A stretch of 43,228 nucleotides of DNA, taken from contig JAHDVS010000019.1 in NCBI GenBank assembly GCA_023382435.1, positions 1 to 43,228 on the forward strand. Reading direction: 5' to 3'. A model generated the notes under the pieces. The model saw only the letters and a program-made list of their open reading frames with translations. It was not told the DNA's origin and ran no database searches. Each line of letters begins with the position of its first letter. The first letter of the stretch is position 1. Shown one piece after another: positions 31,082-38,721 of this stretch. The position numbers were made by a program, and so were the translations under genes. Source of the stretch: Thermoleophilia bacterium (GTDB lineage: Bacteria > Actinomycetota > Thermoleophilia > Gaiellales > Gaiellaceae).

Positions 31082-32143
31082 GTGACTGCTCTCGGACGCA
31101 TCGTCCTCGCCATCGCCCTCGCGACGGTCGCGCTCGCCCTGCCCGCCCCTGCGGCGGCGGAGTCGCTCGGTTTCAACAACGCGCGCCAGCTTGTCGCGAC
31201 CGGCGCCAAGACGTACGCGCTCGTGTGGCTCGATGGCGAGCGACGGGTCATCGTGGGGGAGCGCCGGGTGGATGGCTCCGCGTTCACCTCGGAGAGAACC
31301 GTCTCGGAGGGTGGGACATCGACGCCGGCGATCGCCGTGCGGGGTCGCACGCTTGCCGTGGCCTGGGCGAGCGGCGGCTCGGTGTACGCGCGTGTCCGTG
31401 CCGGAGGGGCGTGGCGGCCGACCGAGCGTCTCGGCGCGGGCGCCGCCCCGTCGCTTGCCGCCGTGAACGGCACCCTGGGGATCGTCTGGCACTCCCGCGA
31501 CGAGAGCGAGATACTGTTCTCCCGCCGCACGACCGGGGTGTCCGGATCCTGGTCGGCCCCCGTGACCCTCGCCAGCGGCTCGGGCGAGCGTGTCTCGTTC
31601 GCGGGCCTCGCCGGCTCCGGCTCGCGCTTCGCCGCCGCGTGGAAGCGCGGCGACCGCGGCAGGTGGGAGGTGGAGCTGCGCCGCTCGGGCGACCGCGGCG
31701 CGCACTGGGTCGCCACCCGCTCGCTGGGCGAGGGCGGCGACCCGGCCGTCTGCCTCACCGGCACGTCGCGGATCTGGGTCGGACTGCAACGGCGGGGAGG
31801 GGGAATCTCCGTGCTCGGCTCGACCGACGGGGGCGCGACGTTCCGGACGCGGTCGGTCGGCGAGGGCTGGTTCGCCCATCTATCCTGTTCCCGCTCCCGC
31901 GCGCTCGTCTCCTGGGAGCAGACCCGCTACCCGCCGCAGCATCCCGACGAGAGCGCGAAGAGCTTCGGGCTCGCCCGCGTCTCGGCCGCCGGTGCCGTAA
32001 CCGCGCTTCCGTCGCCCGCTAGCTCGTACGTCGCCTCGCCGACAGCGTTGCTCCACGGCAAGCGCGCCGTGGTCGCCTGGATCGACACCAGCGACGGCCG
32101 CGGCCTCTTCGGCAAGCTGCTGCTCGCGACCGTCGCGCTCTGA
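31082..32143 (+). CDS. Exported sialidase/BNR-like beta-propeller protein
   Basis: A 353-residue exported protein. A signal peptide occupies residues 1-28 (hydrophobic run VLAIALATVALALP, likely cleavage after PAAAA-type Ala). The rest is a series of short strands with repeated elements: VWLDGERRVIVGERRVDG, LGIVWHSRDESEILFSRRTTG, VELRRSGDRGAHW, VLGSTDGGATFRTRSVG. The S-x-D-x-G-x-x-(W/F) units are BNR/Asp-box repeats of six-bladed propellers. No sialidase catalytic residues are recognised, so ligand or enzyme activity is unknown. Placed just after the right repeat of the RM island. Confidence 0.75.
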   Translation: MTALGRIVLAIALATVALALPAPAAAESLGFNNARQLVATGAKTYALVWLDGERRVIVGERRVDGSAFTSERTVSEGGTSTPAIAVRGRTLAVAWASGGSVYARVRAGGAWRPTERLGAGAAPSLAAVNGTLGIVWHSRDESEILFSRRTTGVSGSWSAPVTLASGSGERVSFAGLAGSGSRFAAAWKRGDRGRWEVELRRSGDRGAHWVATRSLGEGGDPAVCLTGTSRIWVGLQRRGGGISVLGSTDGGATFRTRSVGEGWFAHLSCSRSRALVSWEQTRYPPQHPDESAKSFGLARVSAAGAVTALPSPASSYVASPTALLHGKRAVVAWIDTSDGRGLFGKLLLATVAL

Positions 32144-32165
32144 GCGCTCTCCCGGCCGCGGCCGC

Positions 32166-32171
32166 TACGCT
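32166..32171 (+). promoter_or_regulatory. -10 element (TACGCT)
   Basis: TACGCT is 6 bases before the GTG at 32178. Confidence 0.5.
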
Positions 32172-32177
32172 CCCCGC

Positions 32178-32825
32178 GTGAGGCGCGTCGGAGCAATCGC
32201 GCTCGTTGCAGCGCTCGTCGGCGTCCCGGCTGCGCAGGCGGCCGCGCCGCCGTTCCAGGGTGCCGTGTCGGTGATCCGGAAGCCCATGCGCGAGCGCATG
32301 ACGGGCGTCTCCTGGCACCGCGGCTGCCCGGTCGGGCTGCGCAACCTGCGCATCGTCACGGTCCGCCACTGGGGGTTCGATCACCGGGCGCGGAAGGGGA
32401 AGCTCGTCGTCCACCGAGACGTTGCCGCCGACGTCGTCTCGGTCTTTCGCACCCTCTACGAGGAGCGGTTCCCGATCCGCCGGATGCGTCTCGTCGACGC
32501 CTACGGGGGCAGCGACTTCGACTCGATCGAGGCCGACAACACCTCCGCGTTCAACTGCCGCGCGGCCACCGGATCGTCGAGCTGGTCGCAGCACGCGTAC
32601 GGGCTCGCGATCGACGTCAACCCGATCGAGAACCCCTACGTCGAGGCCGGGCGCGTCTACCACGCCGCGAGCCGCCGCTACGTCGATCGCTCGAGGCGCC
32701 TGAAGGGCATGATCCATCCGGGCGCTGCCGTCGTTCGCGCATTCGCCCGCATCGGCTGGGCCTGGGGTGGCAACTGGACCGGAACGGTGAGGGACTACCA
32801 GCACTTCGCGGCCCCGCGCCGCTAG
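32178..32825 (+). CDS. Exported M15-family peptidase (D-Ala-D-Ala carboxypeptidase-like)
   Basis: A 215-residue secreted zinc peptidase of the M15 (VanY-like, Peptidase_M15_4) fold, probably acting on peptidoglycan crosslinks. Signal peptide about residues 1-22 (VGAIALVAALVGVPAAQAA). Catalytic-site motifs: SSWSQHAYGLAIDVNP with zinc His and Asp, and WGGNWTGTVRDYQHF with the second His. RMRLVDAYGGSDFDSIEADNTSAFNCR is the usual preceding element. GTG 32178 chosen from the -10. Confidence 0.92.
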   Translation: MRRVGAIALVAALVGVPAAQAAAPPFQGAVSVIRKPMRERMTGVSWHRGCPVGLRNLRIVTVRHWGFDHRARKGKLVVHRDVAADVVSVFRTLYEERFPIRRMRLVDAYGGSDFDSIEADNTSAFNCRAATGSSSWSQHAYGLAIDVNPIENPYVEAGRVYHAASRRYVDRSRRLKGMIHPGAAVVRAFARIGWAWGGNWTGTVRDYQHFAAPRR

Positions 32826-32828
32826 CCG

Positions 32829-33839
32829 GTGGGGCCCGAGCTCGCGCTGGCGGTCGCGCTCGCGCTCGCGTTTGCCCTGACGAACGGCATCCACGACACG
32901 GCGAACGCGATCGCGACGCTCGTCGCCACCCGTGCGGCCACGCCCTTCCAGGCGGTGCTGCTGGCTGCCGTGTTCAACCTGCTCGGGCCGCTGCTCGTCG
33001 GCGGGGCCGTCGCGGGCACGATCGCGGGGATCGTGGACGTGCCGCAGGTCGATGTCGTGTCCGTGGCCGGAGCGGCTCTGCTCGGCGCGATCGCCTGGAA
33101 CGTCGTCACGTGGCGCTTCGGCCTGCCCTCGAGCTCCGGTCACGCGCTCCTCGGCGGGCTGGTCGGCGCCGCGCTCATGGCGGCGGGGCCGGGAGCCGTC
33201 ACCTGGGGCGGCCTCGACGGCTGGAGGCCCGTTGGCGCCGCGGGCGTCGCTCTCTACCTCGCGGTCGCCCCGGTCGCGGGCGCCCTCGCGGGTCTGCTCG
33301 CGGCGCGGGCGGCGCGACGTGCGCTGCGCCGCGCGACGAGAAGGGTCGAGGCGCCGCTGCGCGGCGCCCAGTGGGCGATGGCGTCCGGGCTCGCCTTCAG
33401 TCACGGGTCGAACGACGCGCAGAAGGCGGTCGGCGTGATCGCCGTCGTGCTGGCCGCCGGGGGCGAGACGGACGGTCTCGGGGCTCCGCTGTGGGCTGTC
33501 GTGGCCGCCGCTGGAGCTCTGACGCTGGGCGTGGCGCTCGGCGGCTGGCGGATCGTGCGGACGATCGGCCGCCGGATCTACGACCTCCGGCCGCTCGACT
33601 CCCTTGCGAGCCAGTCGAGCTCCGCCGCCGTGATCCTCGCCGCCTCGCTGGCGGGGGCGCCAGTCTCGACGACGCACGTGGTCGCGGCGTCGGTTGTCGG
33701 GGTCGGTGGCGGCCGGCGACGGTGGCGCCACGTGCGCTGGGAGGTCGTGCGTGAGATGGGGGCGGTCTGGGTCACTACGATTCCCGCGACCGCGGCGCTC
33801 GCCGCGGTGGCCCTGCTGGCCTGGAGGTTGGTGACGTGA
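32829..33839 (+). CDS. Inorganic phosphate transporter, PiT family
   Basis: A 336-residue membrane transporter taking up phosphate as metal-phosphate with protons. About 10 helices with two inverted signature repeats: TNGIHDTANAIATLVATRAATP near the N-terminus and FSHGSNDAQKAVGVIAVVLA in the second half, each with the conserved N-D/H-D-x-x-N/Q-A. SSSAAVILAASLAGAPVSTTHVV is typical of the C-terminal repeat. GTG 32829 lies 4 bases after the M15 stop; its stop overlaps the DUF47 start (GTGA). Confidence 0.94.
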   Translation: MGPELALAVALALAFALTNGIHDTANAIATLVATRAATPFQAVLLAAVFNLLGPLLVGGAVAGTIAGIVDVPQVDVVSVAGAALLGAIAWNVVTWRFGLPSSSGHALLGGLVGAALMAAGPGAVTWGGLDGWRPVGAAGVALYLAVAPVAGALAGLLAARAARRALRRATRRVEAPLRGAQWAMASGLAFSHGSNDAQKAVGVIAVVLAAGGETDGLGAPLWAVVAAAGALTLGVALGGWRIVRTIGRRIYDLRPLDSLASQSSSAAVILAASLAGAPVSTTHVVAASVVGVGGGRRRWRHVRWEVVREMGAVWVTTIPATAALAAVALLAWRLVT

Positions 33840-34450
33840 CGCTCCATCGGTGGTTTCTCCCGAGCGCCCCCGACGTGCTCGGGACGCTTCGCGAGCAGCT
33901 CACGGTCACCCTCGAGGGGCTCGAGGCGCTGCGGTCCTGGGCCGGTGGCGATCCCTCGCAGGCTGACGTCGTGCGCGCCTGCGAGCACCGGGCGGACGTG
34001 CACAAGCGCGAGGTCAGCGAGCTCCTCACGACCGCGTTCACGACGCCGCTCGAGCCCGAAGACCTGCTCAGCCTCTCCCGCGGGATCGACGCGGTCATGA
34101 ACGGCGCCAAGGATGCGGTGCGCGAGGCGGAGGTGATGGCGCTCGCGCCGGACGGGCCGATCGCGGAGATGGCTGCGCTGCTCCTCGAGGGCATGCGCCG
34201 TCTGGGCGAGGCGCTCGAGCTGCTGGAGGCGAAGGCGACAGAGCGTGCGACGGCGGCGGCTGACGCGGCGATCAAGAGCGAGCGGCGGATCGAGCGCGTC
34301 TACCGGCGGGCGATGGCGACGCTGCTCGAGGTCGACGATCTGCGCGAGGTGATGGCCCGCCGGGAGCTGTACCGGCGGTTCTCGCGGCTCGGCGACGGTG
34401 TTGTCGACGTGGCCGAGCGCATCTGGTACGCGGTCGTGAAGGAGGCGTGA
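33836..34450 (+). CDS. DUF47/PhoU-like phosphate transport accessory protein
   Basis: A 204-residue all-helical cytoplasmic protein of the DUF47 family, PhoU-like. Such genes commonly follow pit genes and appear to regulate uptake. Seen: LTVTLEGLEALRSWAGGD, ADVHKREVSELLTTAFTTPLEPEDLLSLSRGIDAVMNGAKDAV (the E/D-x-x-A-D motif region of PhoU bundles) and RIERVYRRAMATLLE. GTG overlaps the pit stop, so production is coupled. Confidence 0.92.
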   Translation: MTLHRWFLPSAPDVLGTLREQLTVTLEGLEALRSWAGGDPSQADVVRACEHRADVHKREVSELLTTAFTTPLEPEDLLSLSRGIDAVMNGAKDAVREAEVMALAPDGPIAEMAALLLEGMRRLGEALELLEAKATERATAAADAAIKSERRIERVYRRAMATLLEVDDLREVMARRELYRRFSRLGDGVVDVAERIWYAVVKEA

Positions 34451-34453
34451 GGC

Positions 34454-35011
34454 GTGGCGGACGGTGTCGAGTCTCTCCAGGGGTGCCTGCTGGTTGCGTC
34501 GCCGGCTCTGCTCGATCCGAACTTCCGCAGGGCCGTCGTGCTCGTCACCGAGCACACGGCGGAGGGTGCGATGGGGCTCGTCCTGAACCGCCCCGCTCCG
34601 ATCGCCGTCGCGGACGCGGTCCCGCACCTGGCGTGCCTCGTCGAGGAAGGCGCCTTCGTGCATGTCGGCGGTCCGGTTCGGCGCGACGCCGTCGTCGCGC
34701 TCGCGGAGCTCGACGATCTGTCTCAGGCGGCCGCGGTCGCGCTCGACGGCATCGCCTTCCTGCCCGCCGACGCCGACCCCGACGCTCTCGCGAGATCGGT
34801 TGGTCGCGTCCGCGTCTACGCGGGCTACTCGGGCTGGGGACAGGGCCAGCTCGAGTCGGAGCTGGCCGAGTCGGCCTGGATCGTGGTGAGCGCCGAGCCG
34901 GCCGACGTGTTCTACGCCGACGCGGACGGGCTGTGGGCGGCCGTGCTGCGCCGCCAGGGCGGCTCCTACGCGCTGCTCGCGCTGATGCCGCTCGACCCGT
35001 CGCTGAACTGA
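34454..35011 (+). CDS. YqgE/AlgH family protein
   Basis: A 185-residue protein of the UPF0301 (YqgE/AlgH) family of unknown biochemical role. Seen: LQGCLLVASPALLDPNFRRAVVLVTEHTAEGAMGLVLNRP, the family signature, and RVYAGYSGWGQGQLESELAESAW. Starts with GTG three bases after the DUF47 stop, so likely in the same transcript as the phosphate genes. Confidence 0.93.
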   Translation: MADGVESLQGCLLVASPALLDPNFRRAVVLVTEHTAEGAMGLVLNRPAPIAVADAVPHLACLVEEGAFVHVGGPVRRDAVVALAELDDLSQAAAVALDGIAFLPADADPDALARSVGRVRVYAGYSGWGQGQLESELAESAWIVVSAEPADVFYADADGLWAAVLRRQGGSYALLALMPLDPSLN

Positions 35012-35014
35012 CGC

Positions 35015-35677
35015 TCAGGGAGCAGGCTCGAGCGCGACCCGTCCCGGCGCGGCGAGCGGGGAGCGCCCGAGCGCGTAGAAGCAGATCTCGACGGAGGGGC
35101 CGATCAGGAGCGCGAACGCGACCGTCCCGACACCGATCTTCCCGCCGAGCACGGCGCCCGCCGCGAGAGCGGCCAGCTCGATCCCGGCGCGGGCGGCGCC
35201 GACCCGGATCGCGAGCCGCCTCGCCGCCACGAGCATCAGGGAGTCGCGCGGCCCCGCGCCGAGCCCGGCGCCGATGTAGAAGGCCGAGCCCGCGCCGAAG
35301 AGCAGGATCGACGCCGCGAGCAGGCCGACCCGCCCTCCGACCGGTAGCTGGGCGAGCGAGCGAATCGCCGGGGAGCGCAGCAGCAGGTCGATGAAGGCGC
35401 CGATCAGGATCGCGTTGGCGACCGTCCCGACTCCCGGCCGGGAGCCCATCACCCACGCGACGAAGAGCACGATCACGCCGACGGTGATGTTCGCGACCCC
35501 GAACGAAAGCGGGGTCGTACGCTCGATCCCCTGGTGCAGCACGTCCCACGGAGACAGGCCGAGCCGCGACTCGAGCAGGAGCACGATCCCGAGCGAGCAC
35601 AGGAAGAGGCCGAAAAGGAGGCTCGCCGAGCGGGCGGACAGCGGGCCGCGCACGGATGGGGGAGCTCCACGGCGCAC
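35015..35677 (-). CDS. YczE/YyaS/YitT-like membrane protein
   Basis: A 220-residue membrane protein with five hydrophobic helices. Seen: SLLFGLFLCSLGIVLLLESRLGLSPWDVLHQGI, the hallmark of the YczE-type family, and later GAGLGAGPRDSLMLVA, a repeat of the same element. Function unknown; YczE influences lipopeptide synthetase activity in Bacillus. Start: GTG 35677 is supported by TAGTGT 8 bases upstream (35691 to 35686). An in-frame GTG at 35731 would add 18 residues not typical of the family; both remain possible. Confidence 0.78.
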   Translation of the reverse strand: MRRGAPPSVRGPLSARSASLLFGLFLCSLGIVLLLESRLGLSPWDVLHQGIERTTPLSFGVANITVGVIVLFVAWVMGSRPGVGTVANAILIGAFIDLLLRSPAIRSLAQLPVGGRVGLLAASILLFGAGSAFYIGAGLGAGPRDSLMLVAARRLAIRVGAARAGIELAALAAGAVLGGKIGVGTVAFALLIGPSVEICFYALGRSPLAAPGRVALEPAP

Positions 35678-35760
35678 CGGCTCGAACACTAGAGCGCGGC
35701 TGCCGTCCGGGGTCGCGGCGGCCTCCGCCACTACAATCCGGCATCCGGCCGAGCAGGATT

Positions 35761-36243
35761 ATGGATGCAGCGCCGCCACCACTCCACCCCGATCTGGCGG
35801 AGCTCGCGTTCCTGCTCGGGGCCTGGCGCGGGGGCGGCGAGGGCGAATACCCGACGATCGACCCGTTCGCCTACGAGGAAGAGATCCGCTTCTGGCACCA
35901 CGGCACCGGCTTCCTCGCGTACGCCCAGCGCGCCTGGGTGCCCGCGGACGGGGAGACGCTGCACTCGGAGCTCGGCTTCTGGCGGCCCGTCGGCGCCGGG
36001 CGGCTCGAGGCTTGCCTCGCCCACCCGTTCGGCCTGACCGAGATCGCCGCCGGGGAGCTTGACGGCACGGCCGCGCACCTCGCCTCTCTCGACGTGCCGC
36101 GTGGCCCCACCGGCCTTCCGGTCACGCGGCTCGAGCGCAGCTACCGGGTCGAGGGCGACCGGCTCTCGTACGAGCTCTGGATGGCGACGGAGCGCACGCC
36201 CCTGGCCCGCCACCTGACCGGGCGGCTCGAACGAACGTCATGA
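35761..36243 (+). CDS. Nitrobindin-like heme-binding beta-barrel protein
   Basis: A 160-residue protein of the FABP-like/nitrobindin (THAP4, DUF1794) family. Seen: LAFLLGAWRGGGEGEYPTID, the family G-x-W-x-G-x-G-x-G-x-Y-P motif; YEEEIRFWHHG; LHSELGFWRPVG; and a C-terminal LARHLTGRLER with a His where nitrobindins coordinate ferric heme. Such proteins bind heme and isomerise peroxynitrite. TACAAT at 35732-35737 gives a short leader; start ATG 35761. The stop overlaps the ROK kinase ATG (ATGA). Confidence 0.88.
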   Translation: MDAAPPPLHPDLAELAFLLGAWRGGGEGEYPTIDPFAYEEEIRFWHHGTGFLAYAQRAWVPADGETLHSELGFWRPVGAGRLEACLAHPFGLTEIAAGELDGTAAHLASLDVPRGPTGLPVTRLERSYRVEGDRLSYELWMATERTPLARHLTGRLERTS

Positions 36244-37244
36244 CGAGCGGGGGAGGCGTGGCGGCGAAGCAGGCGGCCCTCTACGGCGGTATCGATCTGG
36301 GCGGGACGAAGATCCAGGCGGTCGTGGCTGGCGCACGCGGACGCGTGGCCGGCGACGCCCGTGTCGCGACCCCGAGGGACGGGCTACCCGGCGTGGTCAC
36401 GGCCATGGCGCAGGCGCTGGGGCAAGCCGCTGCTGCCGCCGGCTGCTCGACCGCGCAGCTCGCCGGGGTCGGCGTGGGGGCGCCCGGACCGGTCGACGCG
36501 GACGCGGGTCTGCTGCTGAGCGCCGGGAACCTCCCCTCCTGGGATGGGCCGTTCCCGCTCGCCGACGCGCTCGCCGAACGGGTCGGTGCTCCCGTCCGGC
36601 TGGGCAACGACGTCCAGGCCGCCGTCGAGGCCGAAAACAGGATGGGAGCGGGGAGGCCCTACCGCTCGTGGCTCGCGGTCTGGTGGGGAACCGGCGTCGG
36701 CGGGGGGCTCGTCCTCGACGGCCGCTCCTGGGTCGGTCGCGGCGCCGCGGGCGAGCTCGGCCACGTGGTCGTGCGCGCGGGCGGGGCCCGCTGCCCGTGC
36801 GGCCGGCGTGGGTGCCTCGAGGCGTACGCCGGGCGTGGCCCGATGGAGGAGCGAGCGAGGCGCGCCGCCGCGCGCGGCGAGAAGACCCGGCTCTTTCGGA
36901 TCATGGAGCGCCAGGGGAGGGGGAGGCTGTCAAGCGGCGTCTGGGCAGAGGCGCTCGAGGCTGGCGACCCGCTCGCCGTCACGCTGGTCGAGCGGGCGCT
37001 CGGGGCGCTCGGGGCCGCGATCGGGTCGGTCGTGAACCTCCTCGACCTCGAGGCGGTCGTGATCGGCGGCGGCCTCGGCTCGCGTCTCGGGCAGCCCTAT
37101 GCCGAGCGGGTCGCGGACGCCATGCTCCCGCACCTGATCGTGCCGGAGCGCCCGCCGGCCGTCCACGTCTCCGAGCTGGGCGATCGGGGCGCCGCGATCG
37201 GCGCGTCGATGCTCGCGCAAGTTTTTCGCGGCAGGACGCTCTAG
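36240..37244 (+). CDS. ROK-family sugar kinase
   Basis: A 334-residue kinase of the ROK family, closest in layout to glucokinase. Seen: GIDLGGTKIQAVVA phosphate loop, GVGAPGPVD, catalytic VRLGNDVQAAVEAE, GELGHVVVRAGG with zinc His, and the zinc cluster CPCGRRGCLEAYAG. VVIGGGLGSR follows in the second domain. No helix-turn-helix precedes it, so it is an enzyme rather than a repressor. Substrate is not certain. Translation is probably coupled to the nitrobindin-like gene. Confidence 0.92.
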   Translation: MTSGGGVAAKQAALYGGIDLGGTKIQAVVAGARGRVAGDARVATPRDGLPGVVTAMAQALGQAAAAAGCSTAQLAGVGVGAPGPVDADAGLLLSAGNLPSWDGPFPLADALAERVGAPVRLGNDVQAAVEAENRMGAGRPYRSWLAVWWGTGVGGGLVLDGRSWVGRGAAGELGHVVVRAGGARCPCGRRGCLEAYAGRGPMEERARRAAARGEKTRLFRIMERQGRGRLSSGVWAEALEAGDPLAVTLVERALGALGAAIGSVVNLLDLEAVVIGGGLGSRLGQPYAERVADAMLPHLIVPERPPAVHVSELGDRGAAIGASMLAQVFRGRTL

Positions 37245-37278
37245 CAGAGTGAGCGTACTCTCCCCCTCCCAGCGGAGT

Positions 37279-37313
37279 GCCCCGACGGGGGATGCCGGAT
37301 CCCCCGTCGGGGC
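37279..37313. terminator. Strong hairpin after the ROK kinase gene
   Basis: Arms GCCCCGACGGGGGAT (37279-37293) and ATCCCCCGTCGGGGC (37299-37313), a perfect 15-base-pair stem with the loop GCCGG. It follows the kinase stop by 34 bases and precedes the DUF1800 gene by 42, so it ends the upstream transcript. Confidence 0.8.
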
Positions 37314-37355
37314 CTACGAAGAGAGACACAGCGAGGGGTCGAGACCGCGCACAGC

Positions 37356-38720
37356 ATGGTAGGGGCGATCGAGTATCCACCGGTTCCGGACGTCCCGCTC
37401 GAGCAGGCGCTCGAGCGGCTGTTCTGGCGCGCCGGCTTCGGGCCGTCGGCCGCCGACCGCAAGCGTTTCCGCCGCGACGGTCTCGGCGCCGCGATCGAGT
37501 ACCTGTTGAAGCCGCAGACCCGCGGCGTGTTGCGCGGCCCCTCGCCGGGGGTCGAGGATCGCAACGGCACGCTCCGGCCGCTTCGCCCGCTCGAGGAGTA
37601 CGGCCACGACGTCCTCTGGTGGCTCGACCGCATGGTGCGCACACGCGCCCCGCTCGTCGAGCGCATGACCCTGAACCTGCACGACCACTTCGCCACTTCG
37701 AACGAGGGCCTCGCCGACCAGCGGCTCTCGCTGCGTCAGAACGCGCTCCTGCGCCGCCACGCGCTCGGCGACTTCGGGACGCTCGCGCACGGGATCCTGC
37801 ACGACTTCGCGATGCAGTTCTGGCTCAACCTGATCGGCTCGCACCGCGACGCGCCGAACGAGAACTTCGCCCGGGAGCTGATGGAGCTGTTCACGCTCGG
37901 CTCCGGCTACACGGAGGCCGACATCCGCGAGGCGGCGAGGTCACTGACCGGCTTCGAGTTCGACTGGGACGGCGAGGAGTACGCGAACCCGCGGCGCTAC
38001 TCCTGGAGCCGCGAGGCCTGGGACCCCGGCAGGAAGCGGGTCTTCGGGAAGAGCGGCCGCTTCCGGCCCGACGACGTGATCGACCTCTGCCTGCGCCACC
38101 CGGCGCACCCGCCGTTTCTCTGTCGCAAGCTCTGGGGCTACTTCTCCCCGGACGAGCCGCCCGCCGGCACGCTCGCGCAGCTGACGAGCGCCTACACGGC
38201 GTCGGGGCGCAAGCTCGTCCCGGCTCTCCGGGTGATCTTCCGCTCGCGTGCGTTCTACGACAACCTCGACGAGCCGGACCTCGTCAAGCCGCCGGTCGTC
38301 TTCCTGGCCGGGGCGATGCGGGCGACCGGGACGTTCGTCCGCTCCGACGCCTGGGTCTGGCTCCTGTTCGGGATGGGGCAGGCGCCGTTCTACCCGCCCC
38401 ACGTGGGCGGCTGGGACCAGAACGAGTCGTTCCTCTCCGCCGCCGCCTACCTGTCGCGCTCCCACGCGGTCGCGCACCTGCTCGAGGAGCACGCGTTCCC
38501 GGACCGCGACGTACCGGCGAGCGAGACCGCTGCCGCGGCGCTCGCCGGCGCGAAGCGCTTCGCGGGCTCCCCCTGGACCTCCCCTGCCACGGACGCCCGG
38601 CTCGCGCGCCTCGCCGCAGAGCTCGGGCCGGGGTGGGACGGCGACGACCACTGGGCGGCCGAGCGGCGGCGCGTCCTGCGCCACCTGCTGCTCGCCGGCC
38701 CCGACGCGCAGGTTCACTGA
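37356..38720 (+). CDS. DUF1800 domain protein
   Basis: A 454-residue protein of the DUF1800 family, unknown function. Seen: ALERLFWRAGFGPSAADRKRF, the family N-terminus; RMTLNLHDHFATSNEG; NALLRRHALGDFGTLAHGILHD; NENFARELMELFTLG, the most conserved segment; and WLLFGMGQAPFYPPHVGGWDQNESFLS. No signal peptide. The stop is 1 base before the ATG of the DUF1501 gene. DUF1800 and DUF1501 genes are regular neighbours in bacteria and are thought to act together. Confidence 0.92.
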   Translation: MVGAIEYPPVPDVPLEQALERLFWRAGFGPSAADRKRFRRDGLGAAIEYLLKPQTRGVLRGPSPGVEDRNGTLRPLRPLEEYGHDVLWWLDRMVRTRAPLVERMTLNLHDHFATSNEGLADQRLSLRQNALLRRHALGDFGTLAHGILHDFAMQFWLNLIGSHRDAPNENFARELMELFTLGSGYTEADIREAARSLTGFEFDWDGEEYANPRRYSWSREAWDPGRKRVFGKSGRFRPDDVIDLCLRHPAHPPFLCRKLWGYFSPDEPPAGTLAQLTSAYTASGRKLVPALRVIFRSRAFYDNLDEPDLVKPPVVFLAGAMRATGTFVRSDAWVWLLFGMGQAPFYPPHVGGWDQNESFLSAAAYLSRSHAVAHLLEEHAFPDRDVPASETAAAALAGAKRFAGSPWTSPATDARLARLAAELGPGWDGDDHWAAERRRVLRHLLLAGPDAQVH

Positions 38721-38721
38721 C

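Noticed and set aside
35008-35018. CTGA-CGC-TCAG as a terminator between yqgE and the YczE-like gene
   Set aside because: Only four base pairs, three of which follow from both genes using TGA as stop.
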